Assembly (NCBI GenBank): GCA_910588065.1
Contig: CAJUPZ010000034.1
Location: 1 to 16,546 of the forward strand
Origin: an uncultured Muribaculaceae bacterium
GTDB taxonomy: Bacteria > Bacteroidota > Bacteroidia > Bacteroidales > Muribaculaceae
DNA: 16,546 nt
Direction of reading: 5' to 3'
Positions 1 through 6,698 of this stretch are shown here, one piece after another. The notes beneath the pieces were generated by a model. That model was given only the letters and a program-made list of their open reading frames with translations. It searched no databases and had not been told where the DNA came from. The translations under genes and the position numbers were made by a program. Each line of letters opens with the position of its first letter. The stretch's first letter is position 1.

Positions 1-53
1 AAATGGCGCACTTTTAAATTAGAATCCGGCTCCTTTTTAAATTAGAATTTACA
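1..53. mobile_element. Terminus of an IS21-type insertion sequence
   Basis: Seen: a 14-bp unit, TTTTAAATTAGAAT, occurs twice at 12-25 and 35-48 with a 23-bp period. Read on the minus strand, the edge at 53 begins TGTAAATTC, so the plus strand of the element ends in CA at 53. Known: IS21-family elements carry multiple short terminal repeats and end in TG...CA. Inference: bases 1-53 are the outer end of such an element whose body (istA/istB-like genes) lies left of the window. The element boundary coincides with the point where the neighbouring gene loses its C-terminus. No transposase is visible, and the target duplication cannot be checked because the other end is outside. Confidence 0.55.
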
Positions 54-404
54 CCATACTCCCGGGCGGATTGTTTTCAGGATCTCTGTCCCGGCATCGT
101 AGTCTGCCTCATGGGGCGGGGGAGTGGGGGAACTCCACAGGCCTCCGGAGCCGAGCACAGCCTTGCGGCAGGCTTCGTCCATACCCTTCTTGTAGCCGCG
201 CTGCTCTGCCTCGGCTATCAGTTCAAGCAGGTTTGTGGCAGCGATTGTCTGAGTCTGTTCTGAAGGTTGTTCCTGTGCCGGCAGCTGCCGGGCTGCGGGG
301 GCTTCTTGCTCTGTCCGGGTTTCGGCAGCGGGTGTTTCCGGCTGCAGCGGTGTGTCGGGGACGGTACTTTCTTCGGGAGTTGTGTGATTGTCTGTCTTTT
401 CCAT
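42..404 (-). CDS. Small uncharacterised protein, C-terminus cut by the IS end
   Basis: A 120-residue reading frame starting at ATG 402-404. Residues 1 to about 55 are a low-complexity acidic stretch rich in Pro, Glu, Thr and Gln, probably disordered. Residues about 58-75 form a charged helix (LLELIAEAEQRGYKKGMDEA), followed by a Gly/Pro-rich linker and a C-terminal motif IRPGVW. The frame ends with C-K-F-stop, and those last codons lie inside the IS-like terminus, so the natural end has been replaced by element sequence. The loss is probably small, because the order (disordered tail, charged helix, IRPGxW near the end) looks complete. A TAnnTTTG promoter element lies about 50 bp upstream. I do not recognise a function. 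There is no signal peptide or membrane segment, so it is probably cytoplasmic. Confidence 0.6.
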   Translation of the reverse strand: MEKTDNHTTPEESTVPDTPLQPETPAAETRTEQEAPAARQLPAQEQPSEQTQTIAATNLLELIAEAEQRGYKKGMDEACRKAVLGSGGLWSSPTPPPHEADYDAGTEILKTIRPGVWCKF

Positions 405-455
405 AGAATACGTGTTTTTAGGGGTTGATTAAGCTGTTTTGTCGTGATGACAATG

Positions 456-463
456 CAAAGTTA
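456..463 (-). promoter_or_regulatory. Bacteroidota -7 promoter element for the small minus-strand gene
   Basis: CAAAGTTA on the plus strand reads TAACTTTG on the minus strand, a full match to TAnnTTTG. It lies 52 bp upstream of the ATG at 402-404. I see no clear TTTG at the -33 position, so the assignment rests on the -7 element alone. Confidence 0.4.
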
Positions 464-683
464 CAACTGCTGTGGAGCGATTCTTGTGTTAATTGTCACA
501 GTCGAAAATGTTAAAGGTGCAATACTCTGAGTCTTAGTGATTTACATTATCGCTGTCCACCAAATGTTAAATCGTCGGCAACTCCGGGTGGTGAGACACC
601 CCTGATTCCGCTGCTACACCTTATATAATATAGGGGATGTTAACATACGGTGTTACAGTTTTATGACAGCTTGTTTAAAAAAG

Positions 684-714
684 TTTGTGTTCCGTGAAAA
701 GTGTTTTATCTTTG
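684..714 (+). promoter_or_regulatory. Housekeeping-type promoter of the susCD operon
   Basis: A -33 element TTTG (684-687) and a -7 element TATCTTTG (707-714, consensus TAnnTTTG) are separated by 19 bp, the spacing expected of Bacteroidota primary-sigma promoters. The predicted transcription start is near 719-721, giving a leader of about 65 nt before ATG 785. No ECF-sigma type site or flanking inverted repeats were seen. Confidence 0.7.
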
Positions 715-784
715 TATCAGATATACCAATTATTAACCGACCGTGGAAATAAAACCATAACTATTTTCGCGTAAACCAATCACA

Positions 785-3700
785 ATGAGGAAAAAGTATT
801 TATCCGCAGCTTTAGCCGCAACACTCCTCTCCACAGCCGCCGTCATGCAGGCGCAACCTATTGAGGGGGGGGGGTAGTTACGCGTCCGTAGCTGCTGCTC
901 AGCAGAGCAACTCCAAGTGCACAGGCACAGTGACTGACGATGATGGCGAGCCATTGCCCGGTGCCACTGTGAGAGTTGACGGCACTAACAATGCAACCTC
1001 CACCAATATCGACGGTGCATTCAGCCTCAGCAACGTAAAGAACGGTGCCAGCATCACCTTCACATTTGTAGGCTGCAAGCCCGTGACTGTCAAATGGAAC
1101 GGTCAGCCCATAGAGGTTCAGCTCCTTTCCGACGACAATTCTCTTGACGAGGTTGTTGTTGTCGGCTACGGTGTGCAGAAGAAAGTCAACCTCACCGGCG
1201 CTGTGTCGCAGGTGAAAGGCGATGAGATTTCACGCCGTCCGGTTGCCGACGCCGCCCAGATGCTCCAGGGCATGGTGCCGGGTCTTCTCGTAACCAACGG
1301 CAACTCAGGCCGTCCCGGCGGCAGCGCCTCGCTGCAGCTCCGCGGTCAGGGCAACCTCTCAGGCACAGGCTCTCCATATATCCTTGTCGACGGTGTGGAG
1401 ATGGACCTCTCTGACGTCAACCCCAACGATATCGAAAGCATCTCTGTGCTCAAGGATGCCGGCGCAAGCGCAATCTACGGTGCGCGTGCGGCCTACGGCG
1501 TTGTGCTTGTGACAACAAAGCGCGGCCAGGAAGGCAGAATGCGTGTGAGCTATCAGGGCACCGTGGGTTGGAACAGCCCCACAAAGCTCCCCGAAATGCT
1601 TGACGGCTACGAATTCGCCGAAATGTGGAATGTCGGCTGTACAAACGCCGGCGTGAGCCGTTTCTATTCAGACGAAAAGCTCGCCCTCCTCGACCAGTTC
1701 CGCAAGGACCCCTCAAGCGTTGACCCCTGGTTTGAGCTCTCAAAGAATGCAAGCATGAACCCCGCCTTTGAAAACTCTGAGAGCGGCGTCGGAAACACCG
1801 ACTACTTCGACCTCCACTACAAGGACTGGGCTTTCAAGCAAAACCACAATATCAGCGCAAGCGGCGGCGGCAAACGCGCCCAGTACTATGTGTCGCTCGG
1901 CTACTACGGCGAGGATGGCATTCTCCGCTACGCCGACATGGGCTACAAGCGCTACAACTTCGCTGCAAATATCCGCTCCGAAATCACAAATTGGCTCTCT
2001 GTCCGTGCAAACACCAAGTTCATGCACTCCGACACTGACACCCCCTTCGGAACCGGCGGCCTCAGCGAAGGTTTCTACCACTCCCTCGCCCGCTTCCGCC
2101 CGACTGTCCACTATCTCGACCCCAACGGCAACTTCACTGAGCTGTCTATGATTCCCTACCTCCAGAGCGGAACAAAGACAACCTCGAAGCGCGACCGCAT
2201 GAACATCACTTTCGGTGTTGACGTCGAGCCCATCAAAAACTGGAAAATCAGCGCCGACTACACTTACCGCTACGTAGGCCTCGAATACGAAGCTGTCAAT
2301 GTCGCTCCCGACATCTACGCTGCCGACGGTGTCACAACCTCAAAGGGCACACGCTCTGAGCTCGGTGTGCAGAAGGATGGCCGCTATACCAAGCAGAACA
2401 CCATCACCCGCTACCAGAATTTCAGCGCATTCACTACCTACAATCTCACAGTCGCTGAGAAAAACAACTTCGCTATCATGGCAGGTTTCCAGTCTGAGGA
2501 AAACCGCTACTCAAGCATCTACAACTACGTCAACGGCCTCTACACAACCACAAACCCCGGCCTTAATGTAGGCTCAAGCGAAATCACCGCCACAGACAGC
2601 CGCACAAGCTGGGCTACCCGCGGTTGGTTCGGTCGTTTCAACTACGACTTCGACGGCAAATACCTCCTCGAGGCAAATATGCGCTATGACGGCACTTCAC
2701 GCTTCTCAAGCAAAAACCGCTGGGGCTTCTTCCCCTCTGTTTCCGTAGGCTGGAACATCGCACGCGAAAACTTCATGGAATCGCTCCGTCCCACACTCAA
2801 CCTCCTCAAGCTCCGTCTCTCTTACGGTAAGATGGGCAACCAGGCAGGCGCAGGTCTCTACACTTTCGCCGAGACTATGGGCATCACTGCCAAAGGCAAC
2901 TTCATCTTTGCCGACGGACGCCACGGCTACATCAACGCCCCCGGCGTAATCGACCCCAACGTTACATGGGAAAAAGTAGAGAGCAAAAACATCGGTGTTG
3001 ACTTCGGTCTATTCAACAACGCCCTCACAGGTACATTCGAGATATTCCAGCGCGACACCAAGGATATGCTCGGCCCGGGCGAGGACTATCCCGACTTCTT
3101 CGGTGCTTCTGCTCCCCAGGCAAACAATGCCAACATGCGCAACCGCGGTTGGGAGCTCCAGATCAACTGGAACGGCCGCATCGGTCGCGACATCACCTAC
3201 AGCATCGGTGGTTCTATTGCCGACGCTACAGCTGAGGTGACAAAATACAAGAACCCGACTTTCACCAATCCTTCGGGCAACTGGTACGAAGGCCGCAAGG
3301 TAGGCGAAATCTGGGGTCTCCGCTCAAGCGGTCTCATCCAGAGCCAGGACGAGGCTGACGCCTACAATTCCTCACTCGACCTCAAATACCTCAACGGCGG
3401 CGTATGGACCCCCGGCGACGTGAAGTACATCGACCTCAACGGCGACGGCAAGATTGACCGCGGCACAAATGTGCTCGGCGACATGGGCGACTACACCGTT
3501 ATCGGTAACACAACACCCCGCTACCAGTACACTATCAACGGCAACATCGGCTGGAAAGGTCTGCACCTCAGCATGATGTTCCAGGGCGTCGGCAAACGCG
3601 ACTGGAACCCCGGCACTCAGCCTTACTTCTGGGGATGGGGCTCTTACGCTCAGGCTACCTTCTTCAAACAGCACACCGACTACTGGACCGAGGACAACCC

Positions 3701-4040
3701 CGGAGCTTACTATCCCAAACCCTACCTCCACACTGCAGGCGGTATCGGCATCTACCAGAACCGCAATATGCAGACCTCTGACAGATACCTCCAGAGCGCG
3801 GCTTACATCCGTCTCAAAAACATCACCCTCAGCTACGAGCTGCCCCAGAGCATTATCTCTCACATCGGCCTCTCGAAAGTGATGGTGTTCTTCACCGGCG
3901 AAAACCTCTGGACCTCTACAAACCTTGCCAAGATGTTTGACCCCGAAGCGGTCTTCACCTCTAACGGCTACACTTCTGAAGGCGGTAAGAACTACCCCCT
4001 CAACAAGGTTCTCTCTGTCGGTCTTAACATCAACCTCTAA
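785..4040 (+). CDS. SusC-family TonB-dependent outer-membrane transporter, out of frame at a poly-G tract (phase-OFF or sequencing error)
   Basis: The natural start is ATG 785. Residues 1-23 form a classic signal peptide (MRKK, hydrophobic core, cleavage after MQA). The frame then enters ten G at 865-874 and stops at TAG 875-877 after 30 codons. One frame over, the rest is intact to TAA 4038-4040. Nine G would give a 1084-residue protein, normal for SusC proteins. Numbered on that protein: carboxypeptidase-D-like regulatory domain about 45-115, TonB-box motif DEVVVVGYG at 121-129, plug domain about 130-245 ending in SVLKDAGASAIYGARAAYG, then the 22-strand-type barrel finishing LSVGLNINL. There is no STN domain, so anti-sigma signalling is not expected. 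Its role is TonB-driven import of a large substrate, usually an oligosaccharide, with SusD as the lid; the substrate cannot be told here. Codons favour C in third position, suggesting high expression. The TTG at 861 could open the downstream frame, but without a signal peptide. Confidence 0.9.
865..874 (+). repeat. Homopolymeric G10 tract, candidate phase-variation switch
   Basis: Ten consecutive G (preceded by GA) lie 80 bp into the SusC gene, directly after the signal peptide. With 10 G the frame reads into TAG at 875. With 11 G it would reach TAG at what is now 889-891, five codons past the tract. With 9 or 12 G it stays open to 4040. In the open frame the tract encodes a Gly run in the linker between signal peptide and first domain. 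Known: poly-G tracts of this size change length by slipped-strand mispairing in several phase-variable bacteria. Inference: this tract toggles the importer. Confidence 0.75.
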
Positions 4041-4052
4041 TCTCTTTTTGCA

Positions 4053-5858
4053 ATGAATCTCAAAAAAGTACATATATTAAGCTTCGTGGCTGCGCTCGCA
4101 CTCTCTTCGTGCTACGACCTCAACCGCGAGCCCGAGGGTGTGCTCTCCACAGCAACTCCCTTCACCTCAACCGGTGAGATGAGCAGCTACCTCGACCAGT
4201 TCTATCAGTCTGCCGTCAGAGGCCAGGACATCGCTGCCGGTGGTGGCGCAGGTATCGCCGGAAATGACGTCAATTCCGACAACATGACCGGACCTTCAGT
4301 CAACCAGCGTCTCGCAGGACGTATGTCAAAGAGCAGCGCATCTTCTCTCGGCAACTACACTTACATCCGCCGTGTGAACTTCTTCCTCAACAACCTCGAC
4401 AACTGCCCCCAGAAAGGCACTCCCGCCTACAATCAGTGTGTTGGCGAAGGCTACTACTTCCGCGCTTGGTACTACTACCAGATGTTCATCAGCTACGGCC
4501 CCATCGCTTGGGTGGAGACTCCTCTCGACCCCGACATGGAGCTCATGAACCTTCCCCGCGAGAACCGCACCGTTATCGCTGACCACATCCTCGCTGACCT
4601 TGACAAGGCTATCGAGCTCCTTGGCGAGCGCTCCAACTGCGCCAATATGCGTGTGCACCGCGATGTTGCACGCGCCCTCAAAAGCGAGGTCGCTCTCTTC
4701 GAAGGCACATGGGAGAAATACCACAAGGCTAAGAACGATCCCTTCTTCGATCCCACCGTCACCGACCAGAAAATCAATGACTACCTCTCTCAGGCCGCTG
4801 CTGCCGCCAAGGAGGTCATGGACCGTGGCGTATGGAAAATCTACAACACCGGCAACCCCTCCGACGACTATCGCGTGATTTTCGAGACAACAGACCTCGG
4901 CTCAAACCCCGAAGTGCTCTGGTACAAGAAGTATGACGGCGATGAGATCGGCAACAACGTTGACCGTTACCTCAACCAGGGCGGCGGTAGTCTCGGTGTT
5001 TCTGCTTCCCTCGTTGACGACTACCTCACTATCGACGGTAAGCCTTTCGTAGGCGCTGACAAGGCTGATGCCCAGAAGGTTTGGGGCAACGAGCTCCTTC
5101 CCACCGTGCGCGACCCCCGTCTCGCTCAGACTGTCGCCACTCCCGGCCAGCAGCTCCGCCCCGACGAAGGCCCCTCCTACACTTTCCCCCCGCTCATCGG
5201 CACCTCTGCTTACAACAACAACATCACCGGCTTCTCACTGCTCAAGCACGTGCAGATCAACTACACCGGTAGCCTTGATGGTGAGTACAAAGGTGCTACT
5301 CCCGCCATCCAGTTCCGCTACGCCGACGTTATCCTCAACTATGCTGAGGCGCTTGCCGAACTCAACGGTGCAGCCAACTCTGCCGCTATCATCGCTGCTA
5401 TCCACCCGCTCCGTGCCCGTGTAGGTATGCCCGACATGGACTTCGACCGCGAGTTCAACTCCGACCCCGAATACCCCTTCGCCGGTCTTGACAAATACAT
5501 TCAGGCTGTACGCCGCGAACGCCGCGTGGAGAAAGCTTGCGAGGGACGCCGTCTTGAGGACATCCTCCGCTGGGCAGCCGCCGAAGAGCTCATCATCGGC
5601 AAGTGGCACAAAGGTGCCCTCTTCATCGGCAGCAACCTCAAGGACGAGTTCCCCACTCTCGTCTACGACCAGCCCTCTAAAAACACTCTTTACCTCACCG
5701 GTGCCCCCGGCGACGCTATCCGCTACATCAACCCTGTAAACATGGCTGACTACCCCGACGGATGGCAGTTCAACCCGCAGCGCGACTATCTGCTCCCGCT
5801 TCAGGACCGCATGATTTCGCTCACAAACGGCCTCTGGACTCAGAACCCCGGCTGGTAA
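4053..5858 (+). CDS. SusD/RagB-family nutrient-binding outer-membrane lipoprotein
   Basis: 601 residues starting 12 nt after the susC-like stop, so it is translated from the same mRNA. The signal peptide ends in the lipobox LSSC with lipid-accepting Cys20, followed by YDLNREPEG, and the mature protein is expected on the cell surface. The N-terminal part (about 30-330) has the helical TPR-like scaffold seen in this family, including the aromatic-rich GEGYYFRAWYYYQM region at about 131-144. The C-terminal part carries the typical NYAEALAELNG, RRERRVEKACEGRRLEDILRW and final YLLPLQDRMISL...QNPGW motifs. Length and ending are those of a complete SusD homologue. It should act as the hinged lid over the SusC barrel, capturing ligand for TonB-driven import. 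If the upstream gene is out of frame, premature termination could lower its expression by polarity. Confidence 0.95.
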   Translation: MNLKKVHILSFVAALALSSCYDLNREPEGVLSTATPFTSTGEMSSYLDQFYQSAVRGQDIAAGGGAGIAGNDVNSDNMTGPSVNQRLAGRMSKSSASSLGNYTYIRRVNFFLNNLDNCPQKGTPAYNQCVGEGYYFRAWYYYQMFISYGPIAWVETPLDPDMELMNLPRENRTVIADHILADLDKAIELLGERSNCANMRVHRDVARALKSEVALFEGTWEKYHKAKNDPFFDPTVTDQKINDYLSQAAAAAKEVMDRGVWKIYNTGNPSDDYRVIFETTDLGSNPEVLWYKKYDGDEIGNNVDRYLNQGGGSLGVSASLVDDYLTIDGKPFVGADKADAQKVWGNELLPTVRDPRLAQTVATPGQQLRPDEGPSYTFPPLIGTSAYNNNITGFSLLKHVQINYTGSLDGEYKGATPAIQFRYADVILNYAEALAELNGAANSAAIIAAIHPLRARVGMPDMDFDREFNSDPEYPFAGLDKYIQAVRRERRVEKACEGRRLEDILRWAAAEELIIGKWHKGALFIGSNLKDEFPTLVYDQPSKNTLYLTGAPGDAIRYINPVNMADYPDGWQFNPQRDYLLPLQDRMISLTNGLWTQNPGW

Positions 5859-5880
5859 ACAATTTGTTTGACTGCATATT

Positions 5881-5915
5881 GGAGGATGGCACGAATTGCC
5901 ATCCTCCTTTTTTTT
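5881..5915 (+). terminator. Rho-independent terminator of the susCD operon
   Basis: A perfect 10-bp stem GGAGGATGGC (5881-5890) / GCCATCCTCC (5898-5907) with a 7-nt loop is followed by eight T (5908-5915). It lies 22 bp after the susD-like stop codon. Confidence 0.93.
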
Positions 5916-5924
5916 GTAATTTTG
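5896..5924 (+). promoter_or_regulatory. Promoter of birA, abutting the start codon
   Basis: The -7 element TAATTTTG (5917-5924) matches TAnnTTTG and ends 4 nt before ATG 5929. A TTG at 5896-5898 sits 18 bp upstream, inside the terminator loop and stem, and may serve as the -33 element. Transcription would begin about at the start codon, predicting a leaderless or nearly leaderless mRNA. Confidence 0.55.
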
Positions 5925-5928
5925 CATC

Positions 5929-6675
5929 ATGAGCAGAATTATCACTCTGGAGACCACCGGCTCCACAAACACATATCTTAAAAATCTGATTGCACAAAGT
6001 CCCGCTCCGTTGCCGGACATTACAATCGTGTCGGCACGCACGCAGACCGCCGGACGCGGCCAGAGAGGCAACTCCTGGGAGAGCGAGCCCGGCAAAAACC
6101 TCACATTGTCGGCCCTGCTTTATCCTGCCATGCTTGATGTCTCCGCCCAGTTCGCTGTCAGCGAGGCGGTGGCCGTGGCGGTTGCCGACACCCTGCAGCA
6201 ATATCTCCCTGCCAATAAAGTGCAGGTGAAGTGGCCCAACGATATATATGTGGACAACCGAAAGATTTGCGGCATACTGATAGAAAACTCCCTTTCCGGA
6301 AGATGTATCGAGCGCTCGATAGCAGGCATCGGAATAAATGCCAATCAGACCATCTTCCGCAGCGATGCACCAAACCCCGTGTCCCTCGCGCAGCTCACCG
6401 GCACGCAATTCAGCCTCGATTCCATCCTCTCCTCCCTCATCGCCGCTCTGGAGCGCTTCCACTCTCTCCTTCTCAGTCGTGATCCCGGGCTCCACTCCCG
6501 CTACATGAGCCTCCTGTGGCGCGGCTCAGGCTTCCACCCCTACCTCGACCCCGCGACCGCACGCCGGTTCTCCGCCCGCATTATCAGCGTGGAGCCGTCA
6601 GGCCACATTATTCTTGAAGACACCAACGGCTCCCGGCTCTCTTTCGCTTTCAAGGAAGTCGTAGCTATCCTCTGA
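5929..6675 (+). CDS. birA: Biotin--[acetyl-CoA-carboxylase] ligase (monofunctional)
   Basis: 248 residues. The enzyme activates biotin with ATP and attaches it to the conserved lysine of biotin carboxyl carrier domains, acting in the cytoplasm to enable acetyl-CoA carboxylase and other biotin enzymes. Visible motifs are STNTYLK near 12-18, the biotinyl-AMP-binding glycine loop GRGQRGNSW at 42-50, KWPNDIYV at 101-108 and KICGILIE at 112-119, followed by GIGINAN. The C-terminal 45 residues form the small SH3-like domain. There is no N-terminal helix-turn-helix, so unlike E. coli BirA it should not act as the biotin repressor. The start at 5929 follows the promoter element directly, and residue 2 onward matches the normal family start. 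It is separated from susD by a terminator and from tgt by 23 bp containing another promoter element. Confidence 0.93.
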   Translation: MSRIITLETTGSTNTYLKNLIAQSPAPLPDITIVSARTQTAGRGQRGNSWESEPGKNLTLSALLYPAMLDVSAQFAVSEAVAVAVADTLQQYLPANKVQVKWPNDIYVDNRKICGILIENSLSGRCIERSIAGIGINANQTIFRSDAPNPVSLAQLTGTQFSLDSILSSLIAALERFHSLLLSRDPGLHSRYMSLLWRGSGFHPYLDPATARRFSARIISVEPSGHIILEDTNGSRLSFAFKEVVAIL

Positions 6676-6686
6676 CAACTTTTTTG

Positions 6687-6694
6687 TAACTTTG
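6687..6694 (+). promoter_or_regulatory. -7 promoter element of tgt, abutting the start codon
   Basis: TAACTTTG matches TAnnTTTG and ends 4 nt before ATG 6699. It is preceded by TTTTTTG, the same arrangement as at birA. I see no clear -33 TTTG. It would drive a leaderless or very short-leader transcript of tgt and the permease gene. Confidence 0.5.
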
Positions 6695-6698
6695 TGCC

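Larger units (their letters stand above)
405..784. other. Divergent intergenic region upstream of the susC-like gene
   Basis: No convincing gene is present over 380 bp. It holds outward-facing promoter elements for both flanking genes (456-463 minus, 684-714 plus), a 10-bp perfect palindrome ATGTTAACAT at 637-646, and two further direct copies of ATGTTAA at 508-514 and 564-570. A small hairpin, GGGTG / CACCC with a 6-nt loop, lies at 586-601, and an AT-rich stretch at about 619-632. I found no pair of long inverted repeats that would mark an invertible promoter. The 65-70 nt between the predicted transcription start and ATG 785 is AT-rich and lacks a clear Shine-Dalgarno sequence, as is usual in Bacteroidota. 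Confidence 0.6.

Noticed and set aside
71..406. 111-codon plus-strand frame at the left edge
   Set aside because: Arg/Leu-rich shadow of the minus-strand gene at 42-404, which has a promoter element and a sensible protein composition.
586..601. Hairpin GGGTG / CACCC as a riboswitch or terminator
   Set aside because: A single 5-bp stem without a T-run, and it lies upstream of the predicted susC transcription start.
405..784. Invertible promoter upstream of susC, the usual Bacteroidales phase-variation mechanism
   Set aside because: I found no pair of inverted repeats flanking the promoter and no recombinase in the window. The switch candidate is the G tract instead.
4012..4037. SusC ending in Leu (NINL) instead of the usual terminal aromatic residue as a sign of truncation
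   Set aside because: The LSVGLNI strand pattern is intact and the stop is 12 nt before susD, so the end is natural; terminal Leu is only a mild variant.
861..4040. The SusC gene starting at TTG 861
   Set aside because: This start would lack a signal peptide, impossible for an outer-membrane barrel. A perfect signal peptide in another frame ends right at the G tract, so the true start is ATG 785 with a frame break at 865-874.
3372..4073. 233-codon minus-strand frame under the end of the susC-like gene
   Set aside because: Antisense to conserved SusC barrel sequence; valine- and glutamate-rich shadow composition and no recognisable motif.
5235..6495. Two long minus-strand frames (5235-6104 and 5821-6495)
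   Set aside because: They run across the susD 3' end, the terminator and birA, all strongly supported on the plus strand, and have no family features.
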